Positions 42,360 to 53,520 of a stretch of 64,000 nt of DNA are shown here, in pieces. A program made the translations under genes and the position numbers. Where the stretch lies: the NCBI RefSeq assembly GCF_000003815.2, contig NC_049990.1, positions 741,210 through 805,209 on the forward strand, read 5' to 3'. This DNA comes from Branchiostoma floridae (Eukaryota; Chordata; Leptocardii; Amphioxiformes; Branchiostomatidae). Within the stretch, counting starts at the first letter, position 1, and the number at the start of each line of letters is the position of its first letter. The notes below the pieces were generated by a model. That model worked only from the letters and a program-made list of their open reading frames with translations. It searched no databases and was not told where the DNA came from.

Positions 42360-43420
42360 CCCATCAACCGGGCACTTTCCAGACGCGAGGCGGCCGTGTG
42401 GGGGTATTTCTGGGGCTCAGTAACAACAAACGGGAGGGGAGAGAGGAGTGAGTGTTTGAGTGAGGGAGGGAGGGAGTGAATGAGGGAGGAAGTGGGTGAG
42501 TGAGCGAATGAGTGAATACAAACGTCTCGTCCCATCAACCGGGCACTTTCCAGACGCTGGGCGGCCGTGTGGGGGTATTTCTGGGGCTCATGACAAACCG
42601 GTAGAGAGAGAGAGAAAGAAGTGAGGGAGGGAGCGAATGAGTGAGTGAGCGAATGAGGGAGGAAGGGAATGAGTGAGGGAGGTACTGAAGGCGTGAGCGA
42701 GTGAGTGTGTGAGTGTGTGGGTGTGTGAGTGTGTGAGTGAGTGGGTGAGTGAGTGTGTGACTGAGTGAGTGAGTGTGAGAGTGAGTGAGTGAGCAAATGA
42801 GGAAGGGAATGAGTGAGTGTGAGTGAGTGTGAGTGAGTGAGTGAGTGTGTGTGTGAGTGAGTGAGTGGGTGAGTGAGTGAGTGAGTGTGTGAGTGAGTGA
42901 GTGAGTGAGTGTGAGAGTGAGTGAGTGAGTGAGCAAATGAGTGAGCAAATTAGTGAGTGACTGAGTGAGTGAGTCTGTGAGTGTGAGTGAGTGTGAGTGA
43001 GTGAGTGAGTGTGTGAGTGAGTGAGTGAGTGAGTGTGTGAGTGAGTGAGTGAGTGAGTGAGTGAGTGAGTGAGTGAGTGAGTGAGTGAGTGAGTGAGTGA
43101 GTGAATAAAAACGTCTCAGCCCATCAACCCGGCACTCTCCAGACACAGGGCTGCCGCGGTGGGGTATATATGGGGCTCATGACAAACCGGTGGGTGAGGG
43201 AGAGATCGAAAGAATGAATGAATGAATAAATAAATGAATAGATTAAATGAGTCACTGAGTAATTGAATGATTGAATGAGTAAGCAAGAATGAGTATGAGG
43301 GGTGAGAGTGTGAGTGAGAGAGTCAGTGAATGAGTGAGTGTAAATGAATGAGTGCTTGAATGAGTGAATGATTGAGTGAATGGAGGAGTGAGTGAGTGAA
43401 TGAACCCGAGCACTCTCCAG
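42360..43420 (-). repeat. (GTGA)n arrays between three copies of a GC-rich unit
   Basis: Long GAGT/GTGA tetranucleotide arrays (minus strand TCAC) separate copies of CCATCAACCGGGCACTTTCC followed by GACGC-GGCGGCCGTGTGG (about 42362, 42532, 43120). Reading frames rich in THSLTHS are artefacts. Confidence 0.95.
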
Positions 43421-43439
43421 ACACGTAGCGGAGGCAGGG

Positions 43440-44176
43440 AAGCCACTACTAGCCCCAGTACTCTGCTTGAAGTTGAAGAATACGCCGCAACCGTCTGATA
43501 AAAACTAACGAACGACCGAAGCGCTTTGCTGGACCGGCTAATTACAGATCTCCGTCATAACGAAGCGGTTTTACCTGCACGTTACGCAACTTCGGAAAAG
43601 CTCTCTCACAGAACTTCAGAAAGGTGGCGAAAACTGCGCCTCCTACTTTGATTTGGTAGCCTTCTTGCAGACGTTGAGGAGCGCTGGCGTTCTTAATTTT
43701 TAAGAGGGGGGGGGGGGTGGTGTCAACAACGGCAAAGTTTTCCAATGAAAGGCACAGGATAAATAAATGAAATACATAAATACAATGTAAAAGGACACAG
43801 GAAAACAGAAAAGAACGGAAGTCCGCGAACATTTTTGGGGTGTGGTCTTTAGTCTGAGACCTTGCGTGTCGCCATCCCGTACTTGACATTGAACCGCCTG
43901 CAGCGTGTGTGTGAGGAGTGTAACTAAACACCTCGCTGATTGGCGGGGCGTGTGCCTAGACCCTGGTTGCTAGGCAACAATTACGTCTTGAACACTACAG
44001 ATGAACAAAAAGGAAATCGGGAACGCTTGGAGTTGGAGGCTTGCTTTTTCACTTTTCACTGTGCGGAGTGCCCTTCTCCTGTGAAGATAGACGGAACCCC
44101 CTGGAACTCGTGGCCCCCCCCCCCCCCCCCCCTTAAATCAGACCCCCGTGCCTGCCGTAGGGCAGAGTTTAGAGGC
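43440..44176. other. Spacer
   Basis: Includes C- and G-runs (43707-43717, 44115-44132). No gene or clear element is seen. Confidence 0.45.
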
Positions 44177-44245
44177 AAGTGAAGACAAGTTTATTGCACA
44201 AAGAATGCATCGTGTACAATGTATGGCACATGACAAATCACCCCC
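44177..44245 (-). mobile_element. LINE tail remnant, minus orientation
   Basis: GACAAGTTTATTGCACAAAG..GTGTACAATGTATGGCACAT is the complement of a LINE 3' end similar to that at 37900. Confidence 0.5.
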
Positions 44246-44349
44246 CAACTGCGAAACCCCCTCTCCCCCCAGAAAACACAAGCCATCCTGACACTAGCCC
44301 CCACTTTTTCTGGAGGTCATGGGGAAGAGTTAGAGCTGTGCCTTATTGA

Positions 44350-45595
44350 CGGATAGTGCTAGCAGCAGGACGTGCCTGTCTGTCTGTTTGCTTGTTTGTT
44401 TCTTTGAACTTATGTTCATTTAAAAACGCTCAAAACGTCCCGCAGGCCACTTTTCCTGGAGGTCGTGAGGGAAGAGTTAGGAGTGTGCCTTGGTGGACAG
44501 GGCTAGCAGCAGGACGTGCCTGTTTGTTTGTTTGTTTGAACCTTTGCTTATCAATTTATGCTCAAATCGTTCCACTTTTCCTAGAGGTCATGAGGGAAGA
44601 GCTAGGAGTGTGCCTTGCCGGGCAGTGTTTTGGGGTGAGACGTGCCTGTGCCTTGTCGGGCGGTGTTTCGCGGTGAGACGTGCCTGTGCCTTGGCCGGCA
44701 GTGTTTTGCGGTGAGACGTGCCTGTGCCTTGGCCGGCAGTGTTTTGGGGTGAGACGTGCCTGTGCCTTGCCGGGCGGTGTTTTCTGCAGGACGTGCCTGT
44801 ATTGAGTCCCGCGGTGTTTGTGGAGCGTGCCCGGAGCGCTGGCGGGTGGTTTGACTGGCCCCGTACCCCCCACCCTGACACTAGACCCCCGTACCCCTGT
44901 ACCCCCCGTGTGAACGTGCCTGTGTCTTGCTGGGTAGTGTTTTGCGGAGAGACGTGCCTGTGCCGGGTCCCGCGGTGCTTGCGGAGCGTGCCCGGAGCGC
45001 TGGCGGGCGGGTTGACGGGCCCCGTACCCCCCACCCTGACACTAGACCCCCGTACCCCTGTACCCCCCGTGTGAACGTGCCTGTGCCTTGCCGGGTAGTG
45101 TTTTCTGAAGGACGTGCCTGTACCGGGTCCCGGGGTTTTTGGGGAGCGTCCCCGGAGCCCAGGGGGGCGTTTTGATTGGCCGGTACCCCCCCCCCCCCCC
45201 CCACACACACACTGACACTAGACCCCCGTACCCCTGTACCCCCCACCCTGACACTAGACCCCCGTACCCCTGTACCCCCCGTGTGAACGTGCCTGTGCCT
45301 TGCCGGGTAGTGTTTTGCGGAGAGACGTGCCTGTGCCTTGCCGGGCGGTGTTTTCTGCAGGACGTGCCTGTATTGAGTCCCCCGGTGTTTGCGGAGCGTG
45401 CCCGGAGCGCTGGCGGGCGGTTTGACTGGCCCCGTACCCCCCACCCTGACACTAGACCCCCGTACCCCTGTACCCCCCGTGTGAACGTGCCTGTGCCTTG
45501 CCTGGCAGTGTTTTGCGGTGAGACGTGCCAGTACCCGATCCCGCGGTGTTTGCGGAGCGTGCCCGGAGCGCTGGCGGGCGGGTTGACGGGCCCGA
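44350..45595 (+). repeat. Composite tandem array (55-bp units nested in about 200-bp units)
   Basis: Short units (GTGCCTTGCCGGGCGGTGTT, TTGCGGTGAGACGTGCCT) combine with longer ones containing GCGGAGCGTGCCCGGAGCGC and CACTAGACCCCCGTACCCCT. About five long copies lie at 44815-45590. Open frames on both strands are artefacts. Confidence 0.95.
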
Positions 45596-46250
45596 CAGCT
45601 GCGGCCGGGGCGGGCAGGTACGGCACGGTCCGCTGGCTCTGCCGTCACGGCCGCTGCACAGCGAGACCCCGGGAAGCCCGCATCCACCATTCATCACGGC
45701 GGCCCTCCGTGCCTGTTGTCGCACGGACGGAGCCGCCGGGCATGCAGGTAGTAAAACACACTGATTATGTCGGGCTGCGCGCCGTAAACACAGGGCGACG
45801 CCGCCAAGAAATCGCTGGTTAAGCGAGCGCAATTTATCCGCGCGGCGAAATCCGCCAACACAAAAGGGCAATCAGCAACGCCGACTGGGCTAATGCGCCG
45901 GGATCGGCGTCCCGGCTCCGGAGGGAGGGCGCGCGCCCGCCGGAAGAGCTGCTTACGACCGTGCAGTTATTGATTTGTATCGCGTTCCGACGGTAGACGG
46001 GCCGATTAACCGCCCGGGGCCGCCGGGCGAGCCCACTGGCGCAGGGGGAGGCAGGGTACGGAGGGACGGGAGGTGCGAATCAGCCCTCTCTCAAATCCAC
46101 TCTTCTCCACATAAATGCAATATGATATTCTGATAATCTTTGAAATATTTTAAGCTATCTAATAAGAGTGCTTTTGGTATGATTTCTGAATCAAACGCTT
46201 TGAAAATATTGTTAATAAAAGACCCCCTTTCGGATAGTGGTCTCTTCTAA
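45596..46250. other. GC-rich spacer upstream of the SAMD11-like gene
   Basis: GC-rich to about 46080, then AT-rich to about 46230. No coding exon is supported. It could hold distal regulatory sequence. Confidence 0.4.
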
Positions 46251-46254
46251 TGTT

Positions 46255-46858
46255 ATGTCACGTGGAGTCGGCGGTGAATCAAGGCAGGAAGCCAGCGAGC
46301 CGCGGCACGGCAGTAGCCTGTGTGTAGCCGTGAGGATTCCGCCGTGTTGTCGCTGCTCAGGCCCGCTCAGGACGCTCACACGGCCTGCAAACTGCGGAAA
46401 AACCTCACGGAGAGAGCCCTGATTTCTCTCCTGGTCAGGGTCTTACCAGCGGGACCGTCCCGGGAAAGTTTCGGGGGAAACTCCGCCTGACCACCGCCGG
46501 CAGGGCTCCGTCACCTCGGCCGGCTGGCCTTACGACGCTTGGAGAGCGGGTTATTTAAGCCACAATCAGAGTGTCGCTATTTATTGAGGCGTTCCGCCGC
46601 CGCTGGTTTTTTCTCCCGGCGCCGACAAAGGCGTGACTCCCCGCCGGGTGATTTGTGCGGGTTTCCTCGGCAGGACCCGTTCCCGTGGCCCGCCGACGTG
46701 AGCGGGAGGACCCCGGGGATCCGGACGCAGCGCCGCGGGCAGACCGGCCCGCCGTGTTTTGTAAACAGATCTGCGGAAAGGCGAGTCTGTGTGTGTGTGA
46801 GACCAACAGGACGCCGCCCACTGTTTGTAGTGTCCGCCCGCCCGACCGCCGCTACGCC
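46255..46858 (+). promoter_or_regulatory. SAMD11: GC-rich promoter and 5' leader of the SAMD11-like gene
   Basis: A CpG-dense stretch directly before the ATG. A TATA-like TATTTAAG lies at 46552-46559, which would place a start near 46585 and give a leader of about 275 nt (inference). The coding frame stays open upstream to about 46655 but has no ATG before 46859. Confidence 0.4.
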
Positions 46859-47629
46859 ATGTCAGAAGCTGCGCTCAACCTCTCCAAGGCGGAGCCCAAG
46901 AAGTCTCGAAGAGACGAGGAGAAGGAGGCGAGGAAGATGAGGAGTAAGGAGCACACTAAAGACGACGCCGACGTCGCGACGAAACCCGCGTCCGACTCCA
47001 AACCTGGGAAGGAGAGCGCCGCGTCAGAACCCAAGCCTGGGAAGGAGAACTCCGCCTTAGAAGCCAACAACCACAGCTCCTCCAAGACGCTGCCCGCAGG
47101 CGGCACGGACTTCCTTAAAGACGTGTCATCAGGTGTTAAGTCGGAGAAGACAGACGGGTACCACCACGCAGCGGAGTACCACGAGTCCGCGCCCGGTCCT
47201 GCCATGCACCTCCCCCCGCTGCACCCCACCGCCATCCCCGGCCTCCCGGGGTACGGGCACCTCGGGTACGGGCTCTTCCCCGGCCTGCACCCCGCCCCCC
47301 GCCCGGAGGAAGCGCTGGCAGGGTGTGAGGACGTGGAGATCCTGTACGACAGCGGTGAGCCCGTGATAGAAGTGGAGTGTGGTGAGAACAAGGCTTTCCT
47401 CTACATCAACAAGCTGTGTCAGGGAAGCAAGGGCCCCTCCATCCGCCTCAACTCCGAGATGCTCACGCCAAACGAGTTCCAGTTCATCTCGGGACGGGAG
47501 ACCGCCAAGGACTGGAAAAGGAGCATCCGACACAAGGGCAAGAGTCTCAAGACGCTCATGGCCAAGGGCATCCTCCAGGTGCACCCGCCCATCTGCGACT
47601 GTCCCGGCTGCCGCATCTCATCACCTGTG
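46859..47629 (+). CDS. SAMD11: SAMD11-like, first coding exon with SAND domain (partial gene)
   Basis: 257 codons from the ATG at 46859 to a phase-0 donor (CCTGTG|GTAAGG). Residues 1-100 are charged and low-complexity (KKSRRDEEKEARKMRSK; two SKPGKE-like repeats), and 110-150 are Pro/Gly/His-rich. Residues ~170-246 form a SAND domain (GENKAFLYINKLCQGSKGP, LTPNEFQFISGR, KDWKRSIRHKGKSL), which includes the KDWK DNA-binding motif at 218-221. The exon end, KGILQVHPPICDCPGCRISS, is almost the same as the start of the short human SAMD11 protein, which is the basis for the name. In vertebrates SAMD11 is a nuclear photoreceptor protein with a C-terminal SAM domain, linked to Polycomb-type repression (known). 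The SAM domain and later exons were not found before the right edge. GMEB and DEAF1 also have SAND domains but lack the CDCPGC ending. Confidence 0.88.
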
Positions 47630-49371
47630 GTAAGGAACTTTCACTTTTATTTAGTAAGAAAGTAGGCGTAAGTTTGTAGAGAAGTGTGTGTTTTTAATGA
47701 GTGTGTCGTCTTGACGTCATTGTTCTTGACAGGTGAGATGCTGCGTACGAATTTCGTTGCTTTCTTTAAGGTAGCTATTAGATAAGGTTAACAACTTCCT
47801 TATATATATATGTCTTGAAGTGTTGACTTATGTCCTTCAAGACGACATATCCTCCTGTCCACATACATTATACCCTTGCGACTTGTAGCCTTTACTTTAG
47901 TGATATGCTTGGCTGAGTTAATGTCCTGTGTTGAGGTCTTGTCGCGAATCTTGTAGACTAAAGACGAGATCTTGGTTTTTTTCATAGCAGTCATTTCTTC
48001 TCGTCACATCTGTCTGTTTCTCTCCAAGACAATGAAAAAACAGTACAAATGTTTGTCTGCGTTTCTTCCAAACCTGTCGGACATGTCTGTATACTAGTAC
48101 CTGTTTTATAACTGATAGAAACCGATTTCATACATCACCGATCTTTGTTTTGCTTGGTCCATGTCGTGCCTAGTGGTCCCGGGCTGTTTCTGTGAGCCAC
48201 AGTTTACAAAAGAAGTCTTGGCCGATGTTTTTCTCATCATCATCACTATGACACATCTGAGCTGTTTTCTGCCCAATCGGTGAAATATTTCCGCACCCCG
48301 TCTATCCTGTTTTAAAAACTGGGTTTCTTATCTCCCAAACACGTGAAAAATCCATTTCCTGGTGTTTTTCACGCACGCGAAGTCGCTGATCAGCTTATTT
48401 CCACCGCTTCCATCACTTGTTTCACGTCAAACGCATGATTTCCACGTAAAGTCGATCCGTCTCGTCCCTGTCGTGCGATCGGCGTGACGTCACGCGTCGT
48501 TAGCCCGGACCGTGGCGCGGCGGGAGGATGGAGAGAATCTTATTTTCGTGCTAACCGTATTTTCGTGCTAACGGTATCGACTAATGCATAAACAAGATAA
48601 CGCCCCGCACAACCGCGCGCAGTTAGCTGCAATATCGCACATTCCGCCTTAAACTTTTAACTGCTGCTCCGCCGGCAACATAATAGATGTCTGCCGGAGT
48701 TTAACTTGATCAGAAATTGATCAGAAAAATCTATAAATAGACCCTTTAAAACCTTTTAAAAGCTATGAAACCTTGCAAATCATCGTATGGACGTAAAGTT
48801 GTAAATTAAGTTATTGACGTGCGTTGGCCTAAATCAATCTGTGAACTTTGTAATTCATTTTCCTGCTAGAAAGTTCAAGTCCTTTACCAACCAAGGCACT
48901 GAAAGTTGAGGAAAGTTTAAGACGCCATAACCGCCGTTTCACTTTCGGACTTCCTTGTTTTCTCTTTATCAAAATTTATGTTACCGTGTAGCAAGGACTT
49001 GTGTTTACCTATGATAATTATTCTTCTTATCAGTAGTAAGAAAAAAAAATGTAATAAGAAAACGGTAACTGAAACTTTAAGGAAAACAGCCGGACGGCTA
49101 AAGCGCCCGAGGCCTTGGACTTGTCGTACGTGACGTCACGGCTGAGTGCCCGGATGTGTGTGTCCTGGCGGCCGCCTGCCCCAGGGTCAGACTAACGTCC
49201 ACAGCGCGTTTTCCGATAAACCTGCCCGCTCACAAAGAACCCCTTGTCTTTACTCACGCCTCCCAGACAGCTGCCCAAGCCCTGTAATATTTTGCACCGC
49301 GGCAGAACTAGTGTAACTGTAGGTAAACTTGGCGCGATTTTTGTGGCTCTGCCTTGCCTGGCCTATTTGAT
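47630..49371 (+). other. Probable start of SAMD11 intron 1
   Basis: Follows a consensus donor. No exon is recognised. It includes a small inverted repeat at about 47810-47850 (TGTCTTGAAGTG / CTTCAAGACGACA), a direct TTTTCGTGCTAAC duplication at 48542-48571, and otherwise unique-looking DNA. This is the longest low-repeat stretch of the right half, so a candidate for conserved non-coding sequence. Confidence 0.5.
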
Positions 49372-49547
49372 TACTCTCCAAGCAGAGGTTAGGCTCCGGC
49401 TGTTTTTTTTAGTCGTCTTTATCGGGCTTTCTATTTTGTATTGTATATTGTGTATTGTCAAAACCTGGCGGACGTCAAGAAACAATACAAAATAGAAAGA
49501 CCGACATACACTACTAAAAGAACAGCCTAACCTCTGCTTGGAGAGTA
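49372..49547. mobile_element. MITE family B, 176 bp, with 8-bp target duplication
   Basis: TACTCTCCAAGCAGAGGTTA and TAACCTCTGCTTGGAGAGTA are perfect ends, and the interior (TTCTATTTTGTATTG / CAATACAAAATAGAA) is also inverted. TATTTGAT abuts both ends (49364-49371 and 49548-49555), as in hAT-type elements. Confidence 0.9.
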
Positions 49548-50080
49548 TATTTGATCGCGTCCTTGCTATGGTGGTGAGTGTTGTAGTGCCAGGTTTTAAG
49601 CGGGCGGTTTAGAGCCGGGATTTGGAGCGGTGTTGTATAAACTGAGGCGGCGTTTCTCCGCGCTAATGCAGCTGAGAGGCCGTTAGATTATTAATGCCCG
49701 TGTCGGCCGGAAAGCGGCTTTACGGGGCCCGGCGCGCAGAGAGAGAGGCGACCTGTGCGCGCCGGGATGAAAGCGCAGAGCCGTTTCTCGCGTGCTTAGC
49801 GGTGATCAGTCGGCGGGGTGTGCGTGTCATGTCGGGAGGGTGAGGGATGGCGGCGTCTGTGTGAAGGTCCGCGCTGCGGGCACGTCCCGACGCGGGCGGA
49901 TATCCCCTTTCCGTGCCGCTCCGCCCCGCTAACCGCCCGCTCGGCTCAGGCGGCGACAGGCGTGTTTAGCCGCCGTTACGGTCGGCGGCTCAAAGTGCGG
50001 GTCTTCTTGAGTTTCGCGCCGGGGCTGAATGGGAGGCTTTGTTCCACCCGCCTGGGCCGCCGGACCGCACGGTGTTACGC
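49548..50080. other. GC-rich spacer
   Basis: CpG-rich, without a supported exon. Part of the phrase CTTTGTTCCACCCGCCTGGG..CGCCGGACC is duplicated at 50038 and 50160. Confidence 0.45.
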
Positions 50081-50485
50081 GCCGAAGCCTCGAACAGGCT
50101 CCGCAGGTCTCTCCATGCTCCACAGGGCGCTGTAGCCTCGAACATGTTCCACAGGAGGGCTTTGTTCCACCCGCCTGGGCCGCCGGACCTCACGGTTTAA
50201 TACGGCAGGCGGGCGCTGTAGACTCGAGCAGGCTCCACATAGGGCTAGAGGGCGCTGTAGCCTCTAACAGGCTCCACAGGGCGATGTAGCCTCTATCGTA
50301 GCCTCTATCAGGCTCCACAGGGCGCTATAGCCTCGCTGTAGCCTCTACCAGGCTCCACAGGGCGCTGTAGCCTCTACCAGGCTCCACAGGGCGCTGTAGC
50401 CTCTACCAGACTGCACAGGGCGCTGTAGCCTCTACCAGGCTCCACAGGGCGCTGTGGAGCTTCTAACAGGCTCCACAGGGTGCTG
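50080..50485 (+). repeat. Tandem repeat, about 29-32-bp units
   Basis: About eleven copies of GGGCGCTGTAGCCTCTACCA followed by GGCTCCACA. The unit is one end of the TAGCCTCTACCAGGCTCC MITE family, expanded in tandem. Confidence 0.95.
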
Positions 50486-50630
50486 AAAAATTGTAGAAAT
50501 AAGACAGAAAACGCGCCAGACGAGTTAGATGACCGAGGAGTGCAGTTTCCTAACTTGACCAAAGTCCCCTATTCTGCCAGGCGGGAGTCTGGTAGAGACT
50601 ACGGGCACTGTGCGATGACGATGGAAACGC

Positions 50631-50807
50631 TAATCTCCAAGCAGATCCTACGGTAGCATAAGACAGTATCAAAAGCTTTCAGTGTAGCCGGCCTAGCCTG
50701 AGTGTGCGTTGGCAACGGGTAGCCGGTCCACTCCTCAATGGCCGGCTTTACTCCTTTGCCAGCTTTTGATACTATCTTATCGTACCGTAGGATCTGCTTG
50801 GAGTTTA
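50631..50807. mobile_element. MITE family A
   Basis: TAATCTCCAAGCAGATCCTA..AGTATCAAAAGC is inverted against GCTTTTGATACT..TAGGATCTGCTTGGAG. Confidence 0.85.
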
Positions 50808-50831
50808 CGCCTCGTCTTTACCGCTTGTCAT

Positions 50832-51084
50832 TACTCTCCAAGCAGAGGTTCGGCTTCGGCTGTTGTTACGTGTTTTTTTGGTATGACATGAATAGCCAGG
50901 ATACCAGACTGTTTCCAATGATTACACAAACCAAAGACGCACAATAGATATTACATTTGTATTTAGAATTTTATGCAGCATGGGGCGCTAGGACACGAAG
51001 TAAACGATACGAAAGAGAAAGCGCCCGTCTAAATGTCTAGAACACGCCGAAAACAGTATGAGCCGAACCTCTGCTTGTATAGTA
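50832..51084. mobile_element. MITE family B, longer copy
   Basis: TACTCTCCAAGCAGAGGTTC and GAACCTCTGCTTGTATAGTA ends. The inside carries half of another foldback family (AGCCAGGATACCAGACTGTT). Confidence 0.65.
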
Positions 51085-51115
51085 GGAAATCGTAGCCCAT
51101 TGATCGCTGAAAAAG

Positions 51116-51315
51116 TATTCTCCAAGCAGAGGTTTCGGTTGCAGGCCAGTAGTGGCCGCGATTTTATCGTCTTCCTCCTTCCTCTTTGAAAGGAAAGGAT
51201 ACCTCCGCTCTGTCCGATCCGCAGAATTGGATAGATAAAAACTGGTTTGGAGGCAAACTACTAGTATATAAAATCGCAGCCACTCTAGCCTCCAACCGAA
51301 ACTTCTACTTGGAGA
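51116..51315. mobile_element. MITE family B
   Basis: TATTCTCCAAGCAGAGGTTT..GGTTGCAGGCC is inverted against TCCAACCGAAACTTCTACTT..GGAGA. Confidence 0.7.
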
Positions 51316-51529
51316 AAAGGAAAATATTGATACAGGGAATGGACTGAATGACATGCCAGAGGAGGTAGCGAGCGGCAGCGATAGATAGACAGCAGTTTGC
51401 GAACAAGAAGACACCGGTAGTTGCTACGGGCCTGCCGCCGACAGTTGCAGCGGAAATTAAAGCCGCCGATAAAACCTTGGGAAGACAAGAGGCGTCTGCT
51501 ATTTGTGGGAATTACAATCGATCAGCGGC

Positions 51530-51831
51530 GCGCCGCTGGGGGGCCGGGTGCGCGGGGGCGGTGGCTCCCCCCCCAAGGGAATCCCCAACTGGCCGATGGA
51601 CGGAGGGCGGCACAATTTATTTTAAGGGGGGCTTTTTTCCCTTTCCCGGATTTGGGCTTATGCCCTCCCTGGGTGTCCCCAGGGAAAATATATTTGCTGG
51701 GGAAAACCCCCCATTTTCCCGGGGGGTGGGCNNNNNNNNNNNNNNNNNNNNNNNNNNNNNNNNNNNNNNNNNNNNNNNNNNNNNNNNNNNNNNNNNNNNN
51801 NNNNNNNNNNNNNNNNNNNNNNNNNNNNNNN
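51530..51831. other. Low-quality sequence running into a 100-N gap
   Basis: 51530-51731 is dominated by expanded homopolymers (GGGGGGCTTTTTTCCC, AAAACCCCCCATTTTCCC), as in poor read ends. N runs from 51732 to 51831. Repeat-unit sequence resumes after it. Confidence 0.75.
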
Positions 51832-51849
51832 GGCGCGGCGGCGGCACGA

Positions 51850-52480
51850 TCTAAAACAAACATAGGGGTATAGCCTCTACCAGGCTCCTCTACCAGGCTC
51901 CTTAGGGGGCATATTTACGGGCGGGGTAGCGGAGTGGCACGGCGGCGGTACAATCTAAAACAAACATGCAGAGATAGCCTCTAACAGGCTCCTTAAGGGC
52001 ATATTTACGGGCGGGGTGGTGGAGTGGCGGCGGCGGTACGATCTAAAACAAACATAGGGCGGGGATAGTCTCTAACAGGCTCCTTAAGGGCATATTTACG
52101 GGCGGGGTGGTGGAGGGGCACGGCGGCGGCACGATCTAAAACAAACATAGAGGTAGACTACCTTGCAGTCTTCGGAACGGCTGTTTCTTTGGGGGGGGGG
52201 GGGTCCGCGATTTTTAACGTTGGCCATGTTCTCTTGTGCCGGGAAAGGGAGTTTGCCGAGGAAGGGACTTTGCCGAGGAAGGGACTTTGCTGTGATAGCG
52301 AGTTTCTGTCCCGTCCCAACGGCACAAGAGAACATGGCCACTGCAAGGGAGTCTACATAGACTCTGATAGAGGCGGGTTCTAGCCTCTTACAGGCTCCAT
52401 AGGGCGCACATTTACGGCCGGGGTGCGCTCTCTAAAAACATGCTGGGATAGCGGCGGGGGATAACCTCTAACAGGCTCAC
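51850..52480 (+). repeat. Tandem repeat, about 85-95-bp units, four or five copies
   Basis: Units share TAGCCTCTAACAGGCTCCTT, GGGCATATTTACGGGCGGGG and GGCGGTACGATCTAAAACAA. Within this, about 52215-52345 is a foldback (GTTGGCCATGTTCTCTTGTG / CACAAGAGAACATGGCCA) whose core repeats GGAAGGGACTTTGCCGA. Confidence 0.85.
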
Positions 52481-52984
52481 TACACAGGGCGCTAGAAAAT
52501 AGTAGCCTCTGTCAGGCTTGACAGGGCGCTGGGAAATACTAAAGCAGAAATTGACCAAATACTAACAGCCAGAGGACTTGAGGTCGCAAACTTTACTCCC
52601 GCGACAGCTAAATCATCTGTTATTTGTCTTTCACTCTATGTGGTATGTATCTACTACTTGTTTTACTTATTTGTGACGCAGGGTCCCACAGCAAAGCAGC
52701 GATAGTAACACTTGGCAACACTGGGTAAACATGACAGAAAATAAAGTACATTAAAGAGTTCTACTATAAATCAGCGCCCTATGGGGCCTGGTCGAGGCTA
52801 GTCTCCGTAGTGACAGGGCAGGTCTGATATACGATACAAGCAGATGTTAGGAACATTTAGCGTGATGTTTTCGGACTTTTCTGTCAGTTGGGTTTAAGTC
52901 TGTTGTTAGAGATGCCGGGCAGTCACGACTTTCCGCCCCGTATCTGCTCGGAGATCAGATAATCACGCCCGTCTCCCGGACTGC

Positions 52985-53056
52985 TAATCCGCTTTAATCC
53001 GCTGGGCGTGAGGAGATTAGAGAGATAATCCCCCTGCTGGGGTCGGTAAGGGATTA
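52985..53056. promoter_or_regulatory. Cluster of four TAATCC (K50 homeodomain) sites
   Basis: TAATCC at 52985-52990, 52995-53000 and 53026-53031, and GGATTA at 53051-53056. These match the core bound by Otx/Crx-type homeodomains. Function is inference. Confidence 0.3.
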
Positions 53057-53269
53057 ACTCCTACCGGACCAGTCCATGTTCGCAGGAATTATTGGGGGGG
53101 GGGGGGGGGGGAAGAATCCATAAGGTTATTGCGAAGGACCAGGGGTTACCCCACCATATACACCTGTCCTCGGGGCGGGGCATTAACCCCTAAATAAATC
53201 ATCCTTTTCGTTCCCAAAGCTGTCTGGCCCCCCCCCGTGTTTGGAGATGTGACTTAAGCCTCCCCCATC

Positions 53270-53420
53270 TACTCTCCAAGCAAAGGTTGTGTTCCCGAAG
53301 ATTTTGGCGTGTTTTAGGGATTTGTTTTGGCCTTTTTTATTAAGGTCCGTTATATTTATGGCATTGTGACCAAAAAAAAACAAAAAAAACTGCCGGAGCA
53401 AAACCTCTGCTTGGAGAGTA
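53270..53420. mobile_element. MITE family B
   Basis: TACTCTCCAAGCAAAGGTTG and CAAAACCTCTGCTTGGAGAGTA ends, with inverted ATTTGG/GGC tracts between. Confidence 0.8.
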
Positions 53421-53520
53421 GATGCAGCCCCATTATCTATCATCGCCGCTTCCAGTCGCGCCGAGACCATTAGCCGGCCCATGGATTCCCCGGCCCCAAA
53501 AGGCGGGGGCAACTCCCCCG

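Noticed and set aside
42535-43146. Open frames rich in Thr-His-Ser-Leu
   Set aside because: Direct translation of (GTGA)n tetranucleotide arrays.
44588-45690. Several 100-270-codon frames on both strands
   Set aside because: They follow the composite tandem array, change frame between copies and lack any domain.
46655-46858. Upstream extension of the SAMD11-like protein
   Set aside because: The frame is open but begins only with non-ATG codons. The first ATG is at 46859 in good context.
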